A DNA stretch of 59,338 nt from Rhodococcus phenolicus (GTDB lineage: Bacteria; Actinomycetota; Actinomycetes; Mycobacteriales; Mycobacteriaceae), in NCBI RefSeq assembly GCF_001646785.1, contig NZ_LRRH01000065.1, forward strand, positions 1-59,338, given 5' to 3'. Below, in pieces: positions 16,254-25,709 of this stretch. Position numbers and translations under genes: made by a program. Each line of letters starts with the position of its first letter. The stretch's first letter is position 1. The notes under the pieces are model-generated. The model was given only the letters and a program-made list of their open reading frames with translations. It made no database searches and was not told where the DNA came from.

Positions 16254-17671
16254 GCACCGAACGTCCCGGGGAACCGTCCCCCGTCGATCTCGCAGAGCTG
16301 GCGCTGGTCGAGGCCGAACTCGACCAGCGCTGGCCCGAGACGAAGATCGAACCGTCGCTGACCCGGATCGCCGCGCTCATGGACCTGCTCGGCTCCCCGC
16401 AGCACAGCTATCCGGTGATCCACGTCGCCGGCACCAACGGCAAGACATCGGTCACCCGCATGATCGACGCGTTGCTGACCCGCATGCACCGGCGAACCGG
16501 CCGCACGACCAGCCCGCACCTGCAGCTGGCGACAGAGCGGATCAGCATCGACGGTGTGCCCGTCTCGCCGCGCACCTACGTCGACACCTACCGCGACATC
16601 GAGCCGTACGTCCGGATGATCGACCAGCAGTCCGAGGCCGCGGGCGGCCCCAGGATGAGCAAGTTCGAGGTCACCACCGCGATGGCGTTCGCCGCGTTCG
16701 CCGACGCCCCCGTCGACGTCGCGGTCGTCGAGGTCGGTCTCGGCGGTCGCTGGGACGCCACCAACGTCGTCGAGAGCCAGGTCGCGGTGATCACACCCAT
16801 CGGCATCGACCACACCGGCTATCTCGGCGACACCCTCACCGAGATCGCGGGGGAGAAGGCCGGGATCATCAAGCCGGCCCGCCCCGACGACCTGGTGCCC
16901 CGTGACACCGTCGCCATCATCGCCCGGCAGGAACCCGAGGCGATGGAGGTGCTGCTGCGTCAGGCGGTCGAGTCCGACGCCGCGGTCGCGCGGCAGGGCT
17001 CGGAGTTCACGGTCCTGCAGCGGCAGATCGCCATCGGCGGCCAGCAGCTCGAGCTGCAGGGACTCGGCGGTGTGTACAGCGACATCTTCCTGCCGCTGCA
17101 CGGCGAGCACCAGGCGTTCAATGCGTCGCTGGCGCTCGCCGCGGTCGAGGCGTTCTTCGGTGCCGGACCCGATCGGCAGCTCGACGTCGACGCGGTGCGC
17201 GAAGCGTTCGCCTCGGTGGTGAACCCGGGCCGGCTGGAACGGGTGCGCAGCGCACCGACGGTGTTCCTGGACGCCGCCCACAACCCGCACGGCGCGAAGG
17301 CCCTCGCCGCGGCGCTCGCCGCCGAATTCGACTTCCGCAAGCTCGTCGGTGTCGTCTCGGTGATGGCCGACAAGGACGTGCGCGGGCTGCTCGAGGCCCT
17401 CGAGCCGGTGTTCGACGAGATCGTCGTCACCCACAACGGGTCGCCGCGGGCCATGGACGTCGACGACCTCGCCGATCTCGCCGTCGCCCGGTTCGGCGAC
17501 GAACGCGTGGTGACCGCGGCGACACTGCCCGACGCGATCGAGACGGCGATCGCCATCGCCGAGGAGGTGGCCGAACCCGGTGAGGCAGTATCGGGGGCGG
17601 GTGTCGTGGTGACCGGATCGGTCGTCACTGCCGGTGCCGCCCGCAGCCTGTTCGGAAAGGACCCAGCGTGA
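16250..17671 (+). CDS. folC: Bifunctional folylpolyglutamate synthase / dihydrofolate synthase
   Basis: 473 residues from the GTG overlapping the valS stop. The Mur-ligase-type P-loop is [10 protein letters not shown] (about residues 58-67); [13 protein letters not shown] and [13 protein letters not shown] follow, and the C-terminal domain carries [13 protein letters not shown], all typical of FolC. It adds glutamate to dihydropteroate and to tetrahydrofolates in the cytosol, keeping folates inside the cell. The start is set by the four-base overlap. Its stop overlaps the next GTG too, so valS, folC and the DUF4233 gene are translationally coupled. Confidence 0.96.
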   Translation: MSTERPGEPSPVDLAELALVEAELDQRWPETKIEPSLTRIAALMDLLGSPQHSYPVIHVAGTNGKTSVTRMIDALLTRMHRRTGRTTSPHLQLATERISIDGVPVSPRTYVDTYRDIEPYVRMIDQQSEAAGGPRMSKFEVTTAMAFAAFADAPVDVAVVEVGLGGRWDATNVVESQVAVITPIGIDHTGYLGDTLTEIAGEKAGIIKPARPDDLVPRDTVAIIARQEPEAMEVLLRQAVESDAAVARQGSEFTVLQRQIAIGGQQLELQGLGGVYSDIFLPLHGEHQAFNASLALAAVEAFFGAGPDRQLDVDAVREAFASVVNPGRLERVRSAPTVFLDAAHNPHGAKALAAALAAEFDFRKLVGVVSVMADKDVRGLLEALEPVFDEIVVTHNGSPRAMDVDDLADLAVARFGDERVVTAATLPDAIETAIAIAEEVAEPGEAVSGAGVVVTGSVVTAGAARSLFGKDPA

Positions 17672-18078
17672 GCAACGAGAACCCGGACGGACAGGACCGC
17701 GAGATCCGGCCCCCGGCGAAGGACCCGTGGAAGGGCTTTCGCGGCGTCATGGCAGGCACGCTGGTGCTCGAGGCGATCGTCGTGTTGCTCGTGCTGCCGG
17801 TCGTCGCCGCGGTCGGCGGTGGTCTCGACGCGTTCTCCGGCAGCTACATCGTGGTGCTGGCCGTGCTGATGTTCCTCGGCGCGGGGGTGCAGGGCCGCTC
17901 GTGGGCGATCCCGTTCAACCTGGGGTTGCAGGTGCTGACGTTGCTCGGCTTCTTCATCGACCCCGCGCTCGGGGCCGTGGGCGTGCTGTTCTCGGTGGTC
18001 TGGGCGTACCTGCTCTACCTGCGCAAGGACATCAAGGAACGGGAGGCGCGGGGTCTGCTCCCGGGCCAGCGCGACTGA
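17668..18078 (+). CDS. DUF4233 membrane protein
   Basis: 136 residues with four predicted transmembrane segments (around residues 26-47, 56-72, 78-94 and 97-115) and charged ends. It matches the DUF4233 family found directly after folC in mycobacteria and relatives (Rv2446c position). The GTG overlaps the folC stop. Function is unknown; the fixed position hints at a link with folate metabolism or the envelope but nothing in the sequence shows it. Confidence 0.88.
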   Translation: MSNENPDGQDREIRPPAKDPWKGFRGVMAGTLVLEAIVVLLVLPVVAAVGGGLDAFSGSYIVVLAVLMFLGAGVQGRSWAIPFNLGLQVLTLLGFFIDPALGAVGVLFSVVWAYLLYLRKDIKEREARGLLPGQRD

Positions 18079-18083
18079 ACCTC

Positions 18084-18089
18084 TACGCT
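18084..18089 (+). promoter_or_regulatory. -10 element TACGCT of ndk
   Basis: TACGCT is seven bases before the GTG at 18097, so ndk can be made from its own leaderless transcript in addition to any read-through from valS. Confidence 0.5.
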
Positions 18090-18096
18090 GTTCGGC

Positions 18097-18516
18097 GTGA
18101 CTGAACGGACACTGGTACTGATCAAGCCCGACGGCGTCGCACGCCGTCATGTCGGAGAGATCCTCTCGCGCGTCGAGCGCAAGGGCCTCAACATCGTGGC
18201 GCTGCAGCTGCGCACCGCGACCGAAGAGATCGCCGGGGCGCACTACGCCGAACACGAGGGCAAGCCGTTCTACCCGGGGCTGATCGAGTTCATCACCGGT
18301 GGCCCGCTGGTCGCCGCCGTGCTCGAGGGCCCGCGCGCCATCGCGGCGTTCCGGCAGCTCGCCGGTGGCACCGACCCCGTCGAGAAGGCCGTTCCCGGTT
18401 CGATCCGTGGCGACCTCGGACTCGACGCGGGCGAGAACCTGGTGCACGGTTCCGATTCGGTCGAATCCGCCGAGCGGGAGATCGCGTTGTGGTTCCCGGA
18501 GCTCGCGAACGGCTAG
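18097..18516 (+). CDS. ndk: Nucleoside diphosphate kinase
   Basis: 139 residues, standard length. The N-terminus [19 protein letters not shown] and the active-site segment [21 protein letters not shown] with the phosphorylated His117 identify it. It balances NTP and dNTP pools by passing the gamma-phosphate of ATP through His117. A terminator follows 26 bases after the stop, separating it from rne as a transcription unit. Confidence 0.97.
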   Translation: MTERTLVLIKPDGVARRHVGEILSRVERKGLNIVALQLRTATEEIAGAHYAEHEGKPFYPGLIEFITGGPLVAAVLEGPRAIAAFRQLAGGTDPVEKAVPGSIRGDLGLDAGENLVHGSDSVESAEREIALWFPELANG

Positions 18517-18542
18517 TCGCTCGCCGAAGCCGAGACCGGTCG

Positions 18543-18564
18543 ACGGCGCCCTTCGGGGCGCCGT
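18543..18564 (+). terminator. Hairpin after ndk
   Basis: ACGGCGCC and GGCGCCGT form a perfect 8-bp GC-rich stem with a six-base loop, CTTCGG. A short TTGG follows rather than a T-run. Confidence 0.65.
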
Positions 18565-18587
18565 TGGCGTATCCGGGCAATCCTGTG

Positions 18588-18596
18588 TGGGATACT
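18588..18596 (+). promoter_or_regulatory. Extended -10 promoter (TGGGATACT) for rne
   Basis: GATACT at 18591-18596 is preceded by TG one base upstream, an extended -10. No well-spaced -35 is seen (TTGGCG at 18564 is 21 bases away). Transcription would start near 18603, about 300 bases before the rne start codon. Confidence 0.45.
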
Positions 18597-18602
18597 GGGG
18601 AA

Positions 18603-18905
18603 GGTTGCTCCGGACGAACACGTGCGGAGCGGCCGACGACATCACGGATCGATGCCCGACATCGCTGTGGCCGAGAAACGCAGGAGACACCTCGCTCGGC
18701 GACATGCTGGATGTTCCGGCGCTCGACTCGCGATCAAGCCAGGCAACGCTCGGCCGTGCAGTGATAACGGGCACCGGACGACCGCGCGATGCGAGACCGG
18801 AATCTCGCGCCCGAGGGGCGCGAGCACACAAGCTGCGCCCCCGCGTGGCCGCGTCACATCGTCGATGACAGCGATGGACGCGCCCGGGGGTATTAGGAGA
18901 CTTAC
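18603..18905 (+). promoter_or_regulatory. Long 5' leader of rne with a stable hairpin
   Basis: About 300 bases without a credible gene lie between the probable start site and rne. CTCGCGCCC (18804-18812) and GGGCGCGAG (18816-18824) form a perfect 9-bp stem with a 3-base loop. AGGAG at 18895-18899 is the ribosome-binding site. RNase E mRNAs in other bacteria have long leaders through which the enzyme limits its own synthesis, so feedback control is a reasonable inference. Confidence 0.45.
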
Positions 18906-21900
18906 GTGGCCGATCAGGTGCCGCAGGACAACAATTCCACCGAAGCCGCAGCGGAGCTGCCCGCGAAGATCCGGGTGCACGCTCTCGCCAAGCTGCTCGG
19001 ACTGACGAGCAAGCAGGTCATCGCGAAAGCTGCGGAGTTCGGCCACGAGTTGCGCAGCGCGCACTCGACCCTCCACCGGGAAGCCGCCGAGCAGGTGCGC
19101 GCCGCGCTGCTCGCCCCGGCGACCGACGAAACTGCCCCGGCGACCGACGAAACTGCCCCGGCGACCGACGAAACCGCCCCCGCCGCGGAGACGGTCCCCG
19201 AGACCGCACCGGCAGCTCCGGTCGAGACCGAAGCCCCCGCCGAGACCGAAGCCCCCGCCGAGACCGAAGCGCAGGTCGAGGCTGCCCCGGAACCCGAAGC
19301 AGCCCCCGAAACCGAGCAGCATCCCGCCGGACCCGGGTCACTCTTCACCGCTCCGGTACAGGACACCCCGTTGTTCGAGGTTCCGCAGCCCGCGACCACC
19401 GAACCCGTCGTCGAGGCACCGCTGTTCCTGCAGCCCGAGCCGACTCCGCCGGCCGAGAGCGCGCCGCGCCGCCGCCGCACCCGTCGCGGTGCCGAGGCGC
19501 CCGCCGAGCCGGTCGCCGAGATGGAGGAGACCGAAGAGCCCGCGACGGAGGAAGCGCCCTCCGAGGCCGTCGCCGAGAGCGACGACGACCATCCCCGCCG
19601 TCGGCGTCGTGGACGCCGAGGTCGTGGTCGCGGTCGCGGTGAAGCAGCCGAAGGCGGCGAGGACATCGACACCACCGAGGGTGGCGAAGCGGAGAGCAAG
19701 GCCGAGCCGGAGCGGAGCGCCGAAGCTCAGGAGACCCCGGCGGCCGAGGCGACCGAGTCCGCCGAGGAGACTGCGGAGTCGGACGAGGCCGGCGCGGAGG
19801 ACGAGCAGGGTGAGGGCACCTCGCGTCGCCGTCGCCGTCGCCGTCGTCGCAAGGGCAGCGAGGCCGCGGACACCACCGAGGACGACTCCGTTCCCACCGT
19901 GATCCACGAGCGTGAACCGCGCAGCAAGACCCGTGCCGCGAAGGACGAGGTCCAGGGCATCAGTGGTTCGACGCGACTGGAGGCGAAGCGTCAGCGCCGC
20001 CGCGACGGCCGGGAGGCCGGCCGCCGGCGTCCGCCGATCCTCACCGAATCCGAGTTCCTCGCCCGTCGCGAATCCGTCGACCGGGTCATGGTGGTGCGGG
20101 AGCGCACCGAGGGTTCGCACGCCGGCATGACCCAGGTCGCGGTGCTCGAGGACGGCATCCTCGTCGAGCACTTCGTGACCAGCGCCAACTCGGCGTCCAT
20201 GGTGGGCAACGTCTACCTGGGCCGGGTGCAGAACGTGCTGCCGTCGATGGAAGCCGCGTTCATCGACATCGGCCGCGGCCGCAACGGCGTGCTGTACGCC
20301 GGCGAGGTCAACTGGGAGGCCGCGGGCCTCGGCGGCAACTCCCGCAAGATCGAGCAGGCGCTCAAGCCCGGCGATCACGTCGTCGTGCAGGTCAGCAAGG
20401 ACCCGGTGGGGCACAAGGGTGCCCGACTGACCACACAGATCAGCCTTGCGGGCCGATTCCTCGTGTACGTGCCGGGCGGTTCGTCGACCGGCATCAGCCG
20501 CAAGCTTCCGGACACCGAACGCAAGCGTCTCAAGGAGATCCTGCGTGAGATCGTCCCCGCGGACGCCGGCGTCATCATCCGTACCGCCGCCGAAGGCGTC
20601 AGCGAGGAGGAGCTCTCGCGTGACGTGACCCGGCTGCAGACGCAGTGGGCCGCCATCGAGGAGCAGGCCGCGAAGGCGAAGTCCGAGGCATCCGGCCACC
20701 CGAAGACGCTGTACGAGGAGCCGGACCTGCTCGTCAAGGTCGTCCGCGACCTGTTCAACGAGGACTTCTCCAAGCTCGTCATCGAGGGTGACAAGTCCTG
20801 GCGCACCGTCGAGAACTACATCCGCACCGTGGCGTCGGATCTCCTGCCGCGGGTGGAGCAGTACGACAACCCGGGCAGTGTCGACGTGTTCAGCGCCCAC
20901 CGCATCGACGAGCAGCTCGCCAAGGCGCTCGACCGCAAGGTGTGGTTGCCGTCCGGTGGCACGCTCGTCATCGACCGCACCGAGGCCATGACCGTCGTCG
21001 ACGTCAACACCGGTAAGTTCACGGGTGCGGGCGGCAACCTCGAGGAAACGGTCACCCGTAACAATCTCGAAGCGGCCGAGGAGATCGTGCGGCAGATGCG
21101 GCTGCGCGACATCGGCGGCATGATCGTCGTCGACTTCATCGACATGGTCCTCGAGTCGAACCGCGACCTGGTGCTGCGCCGCCTCACCGAAGCTCTCGGG
21201 CGCGACCGGACCCGGCACCAGGTGTCCGAGGTGACGTCGCTGGGTCTGGTCCAGATGACCCGCAAGCGGCTCGGCACCGGCCTGGTCGAGGCGTTCTCGA
21301 CCACGTGTGAGCACTGCCACGGGCGCGGCCTCATCGTTCATTCCGATCCGATCGAATCGAAGCCGGCCGAGGAGTCGGGCCGCTCGAAGAGCGAGGGTGG
21401 CGGATCGCGTCGCAAGCGCAACCGTGATCGCGGGGCAGGGCAGGAGTCGCAGCAGCCGCAGCACCACGAGCCGGCGGCGGAACCCGCGGCGCAGCATCAT
21501 GCGACGCCGGAGGAGGCCGCGGCTCGCCGGGCGCATCCGGTCGCGCTGGCGATGGCTGCCCACCATGCGACCGAGGCGGACACCGAGCATGTGACCGCGG
21601 TCGAGGCGGAGACGCCCGCCGTCGCGGCGGTAGTGGAGCAGGAGTCGGAGGCTGCGGTTGCCGACGAGGCACCCGGCGCCCCGGTTACCCCGTCCGAGCC
21701 GGTTGCCGAGACCACGGTCGGCGCAGAGCCCGCCGGTGAGCCCTCGGCACCCGAGGGCGAGGCGGGGGAGTCGGAGACCGCGGCACCGGAGGTGGAAGCG
21801 CCGACGGAGGCCGAGGCGCCCCGGCGCCGCCGTGCCCGCCGGGTCTCCCGCGCCGCAGCGGCACCGGCCGGGGACAGCGAAGGTGCAGGCACCGTGTTCG

Positions 21901-22061
21901 TCATCCCGACGCCCACGGTCGTCGAGGCGCCGGCGGCGGAACCCGCCCCGGCTGTCGCGGGCGGAGACGGGGACGCGGCCGCGACGGTCGTGGAACGACG
22001 GCCTCGCCGGCGTCGTGCCGCCGGCCGGCCCGCGGGTCCCCCGGTCGACGCAGAAGCGTGA
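18906..22061 (+). CDS. rne: Ribonuclease E/G family endoribonuclease
   Basis: 1051 residues in three parts. An IF2-N-like domain (about residues 22-68, KIRVHALAKLLGLTSKQVI) opens the protein. A long disordered region follows, first acidic Pro-Ala-Glu-Thr repeats and then Arg-rich patches ([14 protein letters not shown]). The catalytic core spans about residues 390-830, with the S1 domain, Mg-binding Asp699 (VVDVNTGKFTG) and Asp743/Asp746 (VVDFIDM), and the zinc link Cys801-x2-Cys804 (CEHCHG). A second disordered, basic tail follows. It processes rRNA and degrades mRNA, cutting single-stranded AU-rich sites. The catalytic domain in the centre with tails on both sides is the actinobacterial layout. 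A strong terminator lies five bases after the stop. Confidence 0.96.
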   Translation: MADQVPQDNNSTEAAAELPAKIRVHALAKLLGLTSKQVIAKAAEFGHELRSAHSTLHREAAEQVRAALLAPATDETAPATDETAPATDETAPAAETVPETAPAAPVETEAPAETEAPAETEAQVEAAPEPEAAPETEQHPAGPGSLFTAPVQDTPLFEVPQPATTEPVVEAPLFLQPEPTPPAESAPRRRRTRRGAEAPAEPVAEMEETEEPATEEAPSEAVAESDDDHPRRRRRGRRGRGRGRGEAAEGGEDIDTTEGGEAESKAEPERSAEAQETPAAEATESAEETAESDEAGAEDEQGEGTSRRRRRRRRRKGSEAADTTEDDSVPTVIHEREPRSKTRAAKDEVQGISGSTRLEAKRQRRRDGREAGRRRPPILTESEFLARRESVDRVMVVRERTEGSHAGMTQVAVLEDGILVEHFVTSANSASMVGNVYLGRVQNVLPSMEAAFIDIGRGRNGVLYAGEVNWEAAGLGGNSRKIEQALKPGDHVVVQVSKDPVGHKGARLTTQISLAGRFLVYVPGGSSTGISRKLPDTERKRLKEILREIVPADAGVIIRTAAEGVSEEELSRDVTRLQTQWAAIEEQAAKAKSEASGHPKTLYEEPDLLVKVVRDLFNEDFSKLVIEGDKSWRTVENYIRTVASDLLPRVEQYDNPGSVDVFSAHRIDEQLAKALDRKVWLPSGGTLVIDRTEAMTVVDVNTGKFTGAGGNLEETVTRNNLEAAEEIVRQMRLRDIGGMIVVDFIDMVLESNRDLVLRRLTEALGRDRTRHQVSEVTSLGLVQMTRKRLGTGLVEAFSTTCEHCHGRGLIVHSDPIESKPAEESGRSKSEGGGSRRKRNRDRGAGQESQQPQHHEPAAEPAAQHHATPEEAAARRAHPVALAMAAHHATEADTEHVTAVEAETPAVAAVVEQESEAAVADEAPGAPVTPSEPVAETTVGAEPAGEPSAPEGEAGESETAAPEVEAPTEAEAPRRRRARRVSRAAAAPAGDSEGAGTVFVIPTPTVVEAPAAEPAPAVAGGDGDAAATVVERRPRRRRAAGRPAGPPVDAEA
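19113..19270 (+). repeat. In-frame tandem repeats in the RNase E N-terminal tail
   Basis: Two adjoining sets. A 21-base unit encoding APATDET occurs three times (19113-19133, 19134-19154, 19155-19175; the last copy differs at its final base). An 18-base unit encoding ETEAPA occurs twice perfectly (19224-19241, 19242-19259) with a partial third to 19270. Both keep the frame, so they only lengthen a disordered acidic linker. Confidence 0.9.
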
Positions 22062-22065
22062 GACA

Positions 22066-22100
22066 CCCTCACCGGCCCGCCGTTCGCGGGCCGGTGAGGG
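22066..22100 (+). terminator. Strong hairpin terminator after rne
   Basis: CCCTCACCGGCCCGC pairs perfectly over 15 bp with GCGGGCCGGTGAGGG around a CGTTC loop. No T-run follows, common in actinobacterial terminators. It isolates rne from rplU. Confidence 0.88.
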
Positions 22101-22147
22101 GTGGCTGCCGAGCGCAGGCGTCGTTCGACACAATCGGCACCACCGGT

Positions 22148-22177
22148 TTGACCCTGGCAGTCACCTTCCCGTAATCT
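22148..22177 (+). promoter_or_regulatory. Housekeeping-type promoter of rplU-rpmA
   Basis: TTGACC (22148-22153), an 18-base spacer, then TAATCT (22172-22177): a good match to a vegetative sigma-factor promoter. The start site near 22184 gives a leader of about 150 bases before rplU. That leader (22184-22334) holds no gene and may carry regulation by ribosomal proteins, but I see no definite structure. AAGAAGCAAGGGG near 22312-22324 is the ribosome-binding area. Confidence 0.65.
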
Positions 22178-22334
22178 TGCACAGTCGCTACTCGCGATAC
22201 AGCCCAGCTGCGCCTGGATTCCGGGAAACCGAGAAATCGGGTAAGACTTGCGGGCTCCGAGTCAGCAACCACAGACCAGTCGCGCTGCACACCGTGGCGC
22301 GAGCACGTTCGAAGAAGCAAGGGGTAGCCGTCCG

Positions 22335-22646
22335 ATGGCAACGTACGCGATCGTCAAGACCGGCGGTAAGCAGTACAAGGTCGCTGAGGGCGATCTCGTC
22401 AAGGTCGAGAAGATCGAGGGTGAGCCCGGCACGGCTGTCTCCCTTGCTCCGGTCCTCGTCGTCGACGGGTCCGCGCTGACCACCGATGCCGACAAGCTGG
22501 CCGAGGTTTCGGTCTCCGCCGAGATCGTCGAGCACACCAAGGGCCCGAAGATCCGCATCCACAAGTTCAAGAACAAGACCGGTTACCACAAGCGCCAGGG
22601 CCACCGTCAGAAGCTGACGGTCGTCAAGGTCACCGGCATCAAGTAA
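22335..22646 (+). CDS. rplU: 50S ribosomal protein L21
   Basis: 103 residues starting [20 protein letters not shown], the standard L21 N-terminus, with [20 protein letters not shown] near the end that binds 23S rRNA. A longer in-frame upstream start exists but breaks the universal N-terminus. It is followed after 36 bases by rpmA, the near-universal bacterial pair, and both read from the promoter at 22148. Confidence 0.98.
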   Translation: MATYAIVKTGGKQYKVAEGDLVKVEKIEGEPGTAVSLAPVLVVDGSALTTDADKLAEVSVSAEIVEHTKGPKIRIHKFKNKTGYHKRQGHRQKLTVVKVTGIK

Positions 22647-22682
22647 CTCGAACTTCCAGCTTCAACCCCAGGAGGGTTCGTC

Positions 22683-22946
22683 ATGGCACACAAGAAGGGT
22701 GCATCCAGCTCCCGCAACGGTCGCGATTCGAACGCGCAGCGACTCGGCGTCAAGCGTTTCGGCGGCCAGGCCGTCAACGCCGGCGAGATCCTCGTGCGTC
22801 AGCGCGGCACCCACTTCCACCCCGGTGTGAACGTGGGACGCGGCGGCGACGACACGCTGTTCGCCCTTGCTGCCGGCTCGGTCGAGTTCGGTAGCAAGCG
22901 CGGTCGCAAGACCGTCAACATCGTTCCGGTCGCGGCAGACGCCTGA
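22683..22946 (+). CDS. rpmA: 50S ribosomal protein L27
   Basis: 87 residues beginning [20 protein letters not shown]; the flexible N-terminal end reaches the peptidyl-transferase centre. There is no Firmicutes-type cleaved leader. GGAGG about six bases before the ATG is a strong ribosome-binding site. Co-transcribed with rplU and closed by a canonical terminator. Confidence 0.98.
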   Translation: MAHKKGASSSRNGRDSNAQRLGVKRFGGQAVNAGEILVRQRGTHFHPGVNVGRGGDDTLFALAAGSVEFGSKRGRKTVNIVPVAADA

Positions 22947-22995
22947 TCTGCCGTCCGATTCGGACTTTGCGAGGGCTTCCCTCGCGACATACTCC

Positions 22996-23039
22996 CAGTA
23001 GGGGCGGACCAGGGTCGCATACCCGGTCCGCCCCTACTG
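22996..23039 (+). terminator. Intrinsic terminator after rpmA
   Basis: CAGTAGGGGCGGACC pairs over 15 bp with GGTCCGCCCCTACTG; the stem continues with GGGT/ACCC after a one-base bulge, with loop CGCAT. A T-rich tail (TTTTCGTTT) follows, so this is a textbook intrinsic terminator, rare in this GC-rich window. Confidence 0.93.
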
Positions 23040-23115
23040 TTTTCGTTTACACCCTGATTTTCCTGTACACCCGATGCCGAACGTCATCGGTGTCCGGACG
23101 GAGAGAGGTCCACCC

Positions 23116-24573
23116 ATGTCCCGCTTCATCGACCGGGTGGTGCTGCACGTCAGCGCCGGTAAGGGCGGCAACGGTTGCGCCTCCGTCCATCGCGAGAAGT
23201 TCAAGCCGCTCGGCGGCCCCGACGGCGGTAACGGAGGCAACGGCGGCGACGTGATCCTCGAAGTGGACGGCAACGTCCACACGCTGCTCGACTTCCACTT
23301 CCATCAGCACGCCAAGGCCACCAACGGCGCGCAGGGCGCGGGCAGCAACCGCGACGGCGCCAACGGCGGTGACCTGGTGCTCCGGGTGCCCGACGGCACC
23401 GTCGTGCTGGACACCGACGGCAAGGTGCTCGCCGACCTCATCGGCGTCGGCAACCGATTCGTCGCGGCGCACGGTGGCCGCGGTGGTCTCGGCAACGCCG
23501 CGCTCGCCTCGAAGGCGCGCAAGGCGCCCGGCTTCGCGTTGCTCGGTGAGGAAGGCGAAGAACGCGATCTCGTCCTCGAACTCAAGTCGGTCGCCGACGT
23601 CGGCCTCGTCGGCTTCCCGTCCGCAGGCAAGTCCTCGCTGGTGTCGGTGCTGTCCGCGGCGAAGCCGAAGATCGCCGACTACCCGTTCACCACGCTGGTG
23701 CCGAATCTCGGGGTCGTGCAGTCCGGCGACACCACTTTCACCGTCGCCGACGTGCCGGGTCTGATCCCCGGCGCGAGCGAGGGCCGCGGTCTGGGCCTGG
23801 ACTTCCTGCGGCACATCGAACGCTGCGCGGTGCTGGCGCACGTCGTCGACTGCGCGACCCTCGAACCGGGCCGCGACCCGATCTCCGACATCGACGCGCT
23901 CGAAGCCGAGCTCGCCGCCTACCAGCCGGCGCTGTCGGGGGACAGCAGCCTCGGCGACCTCGCCGACCGGCCCCGCATCGTCATCCTCAACAAGGCCGAT
24001 GTACCCGATGCCGCCGAACTCGCCGAGTTCGTCACCCCCGAACTCGAAGCACGCGGATGGCCCGTGTTCACCATCTCCGCGGTCAGCCGCGAGGGTCTGC
24101 GCCCGCTGACCTTCGCCCTGGCCCGCATGGTCGAGGAGTACCGGACCGCTCATCCGGCGGCCGCGCCGAAGCGCCCGGTCATCCGGCCGGTCGCCCGCGA
24201 CGAATCCGGATTCAGCGTCATCGCCGATCCGGAGACCCCCGGCGGCTTCATCGTCCGTGGCACCCGCCCGGAACGCTGGGTGCGGCAGACCGCGTTCGAC
24301 AACGACGAGGCCGTCGGCTACCTCGCCGACCGTCTCGCGCGCCTCGGTGTCGAGGACGAACTGGTCAAGCAGGGCGCCGAGCCGGGCTGCTACGTCACCA
24401 TCGGCGACGTCAGCTTCGAATGGGAGCCGCAGACGCAGGCCGGTGTCGATATCGTGCCCACCGGCCGCGGCACCGATGCCCGCCTCGATCAGGTCGACCG
24501 TGTCGGCGCAGCCGAGCGCCGTCATGCGAAGAAGGTGCGTCGCGGGCTCGCCACCGACGACGACGAATTCTAG
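23116..24573 (+). CDS. obg: Obg/CgtA GTPase
   Basis: 485 residues from the ATG at 23116, preceded by GAGAGG; an earlier in-frame ATG lacks a ribosome-binding site. The glycine-rich Obg fold is residues 1-155 ([17 protein letters not shown] and repeated GGDGG-like loops). The GTPase domain follows with G1 GFPSAGKSS (about 166-174), G3 DVPGLIPGA and G4 NKAD. The C-terminal OCT domain carries [23 protein letters not shown]. It links GTP levels to 50S assembly and stress. The order rpmA-obg-proB is conserved in actinobacteria. Confidence 0.96.
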   Translation: MSRFIDRVVLHVSAGKGGNGCASVHREKFKPLGGPDGGNGGNGGDVILEVDGNVHTLLDFHFHQHAKATNGAQGAGSNRDGANGGDLVLRVPDGTVVLDTDGKVLADLIGVGNRFVAAHGGRGGLGNAALASKARKAPGFALLGEEGEERDLVLELKSVADVGLVGFPSAGKSSLVSVLSAAKPKIADYPFTTLVPNLGVVQSGDTTFTVADVPGLIPGASEGRGLGLDFLRHIERCAVLAHVVDCATLEPGRDPISDIDALEAELAAYQPALSGDSSLGDLADRPRIVILNKADVPDAAELAEFVTPELEARGWPVFTISAVSREGLRPLTFALARMVEEYRTAHPAAAPKRPVIRPVARDESGFSVIADPETPGGFIVRGTRPERWVRQTAFDNDEAVGYLADRLARLGVEDELVKQGAEPGCYVTIGDVSFEWEPQTQAGVDIVPTGRGTDARLDQVDRVGAAERRHAKKVRRGLATDDDEF

Positions 24574-24608
24574 ATCGGCGCTCATCCGAAAGGCAGGCCA
24601 GAACCACC

Positions 24609-25709
24609 GTGAGCGACACCCGCGAGGTCATCGCTTCCGCACGCCGCGTCGTCGTCAAGATCGGCTCGTCGGCGATCACCAGCCTGGTCGGAGGCCTCGA
24701 CCGTGATCGTCTCGACCGGCTGGTCGACGCGATCGAGGCCCGCATGCAGGCCGGTTCCGATGTGACGGTCGTGTCCTCCGGTGCGGTCGGGGCCGGTCTC
24801 GCGCCGCTCGGGCTGACCAGCCGGCCCCGCGACCTGGCCACCAAGCAGGCCGCCGCCAGTGTCGGACAGCTCGCGCTCGCTCACGCGTGGGGCACGTCCT
24901 TCGCCCGCTACGGACGTACCGTCGGGCAGGTGCTGCTCACCGCCGACGACATCGCCCGCCGTACTCAGCACCGCAACGCGCAGCGCACCCTGGACCGGTT
25001 GCGTGCCCTGCACGCCGTTCCGGTCGTCAACGAGAACGACACCGTCGCAACCACGGAACTGCGGTTCGGCGACAACGACCGGCTCGCCGCGCTCGTCTCG
25101 CACCTGGTCGGCGCGGACGCGCTCATCCTGCTCTCGGATGTCGACGGTCTGTACGACGGTGATCCCCGCAAGGGCACCGCGACGCTGATCCCGGAGGTCA
25201 CCAGCCCCGAGGATCTCGACGGGGTCGTCGCCGGATCCGGGGGCGCGCTCGGCACCGGTGGGATGGCGTCGAAGCTGTCCGCGGCACGCCTGGCCGCCGA
25301 TTCGGGAGTGCCGGTGCTGCTCACCGCTGCCGCGCAGGCAGATCGGGCGCTCACCGCAGCGGACGTCGGGACCGCGTTCGCGGCGCGCCCGAACCGCATG
25401 TCCGCCCGCACGTTCTGGGTGCGGCACGCCGCCGACACCCACGGCGATCTGCACCTCGACGCCGGGGCGGTCCGCGCCGTGGTGGAACGCCGGCGTTCGC
25501 TGCTGCCCGCCGGTGTCACCGGGCTCAGCGGGTCGTTCCATGCCGGGGACGTCGTCGGGCTGGTCGGCCCGGACGGACGGACCGTTGCGCGGGGCGTCGT
25601 CGCGTACGACGCGAGCGAACTGGACTTCATGATCGGTTTCTCGACGCAGCAGCTCCCACCGGACCTGCAGCGTCCCGTCGTGCACGCCGACGACCTCGCC
25701 CGCTTCTAG
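24609..25709 (+). CDS. proB: Glutamate 5-kinase
   Basis: 366 residues from the GTG at 24609 (AAAGGCAGG upstream). The amino-acid-kinase domain is recognisable by [11 protein letters not shown] near residue 12, [28 protein letters not shown] and [12 protein letters not shown]. The last 85 residues form a PUA domain ([19 protein letters not shown]). It makes gamma-glutamyl phosphate, the first and feedback-inhibited step of proline synthesis. proA is not in the window after it. Its stop overlaps that of the convergent sirtuin gene by four bases. Confidence 0.96.
   Translation: MSDTREVIASARRVVVKIGSSAITSLVGGLDRDRLDRLVDAIEARMQAGSDVTVVSSGAVGAGLAPLGLTSRPRDLATKQAAASVGQLALAHAWGTSFARYGRTVGQVLLTADDIARRTQHRNAQRTLDRLRALHAVPVVNENDTVATTELRFGDNDRLAALVSHLVGADALILLSDVDGLYDGDPRKGTATLIPEVTSPEDLDGVVAGSGGALGTGGMASKLSAARLAADSGVPVLLTAAAQADRALTAADVGTAFAARPNRMSARTFWVRHAADTHGDLHLDAGAVRAVVERRRSLLPAGVTGLSGSFHAGDVVGLVGPDGRTVARGVVAYDASELDFMIGFSTQQLPPDLQRPVVHADDLARF

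Noticed and set aside
19113-19270. Tandem repeats in rne as a CRISPR-like or mobile repeat
   Set aside because: Units are 21 and 18 bases with no spacers and stay in frame in a disordered region; simple coding repeat expansion.
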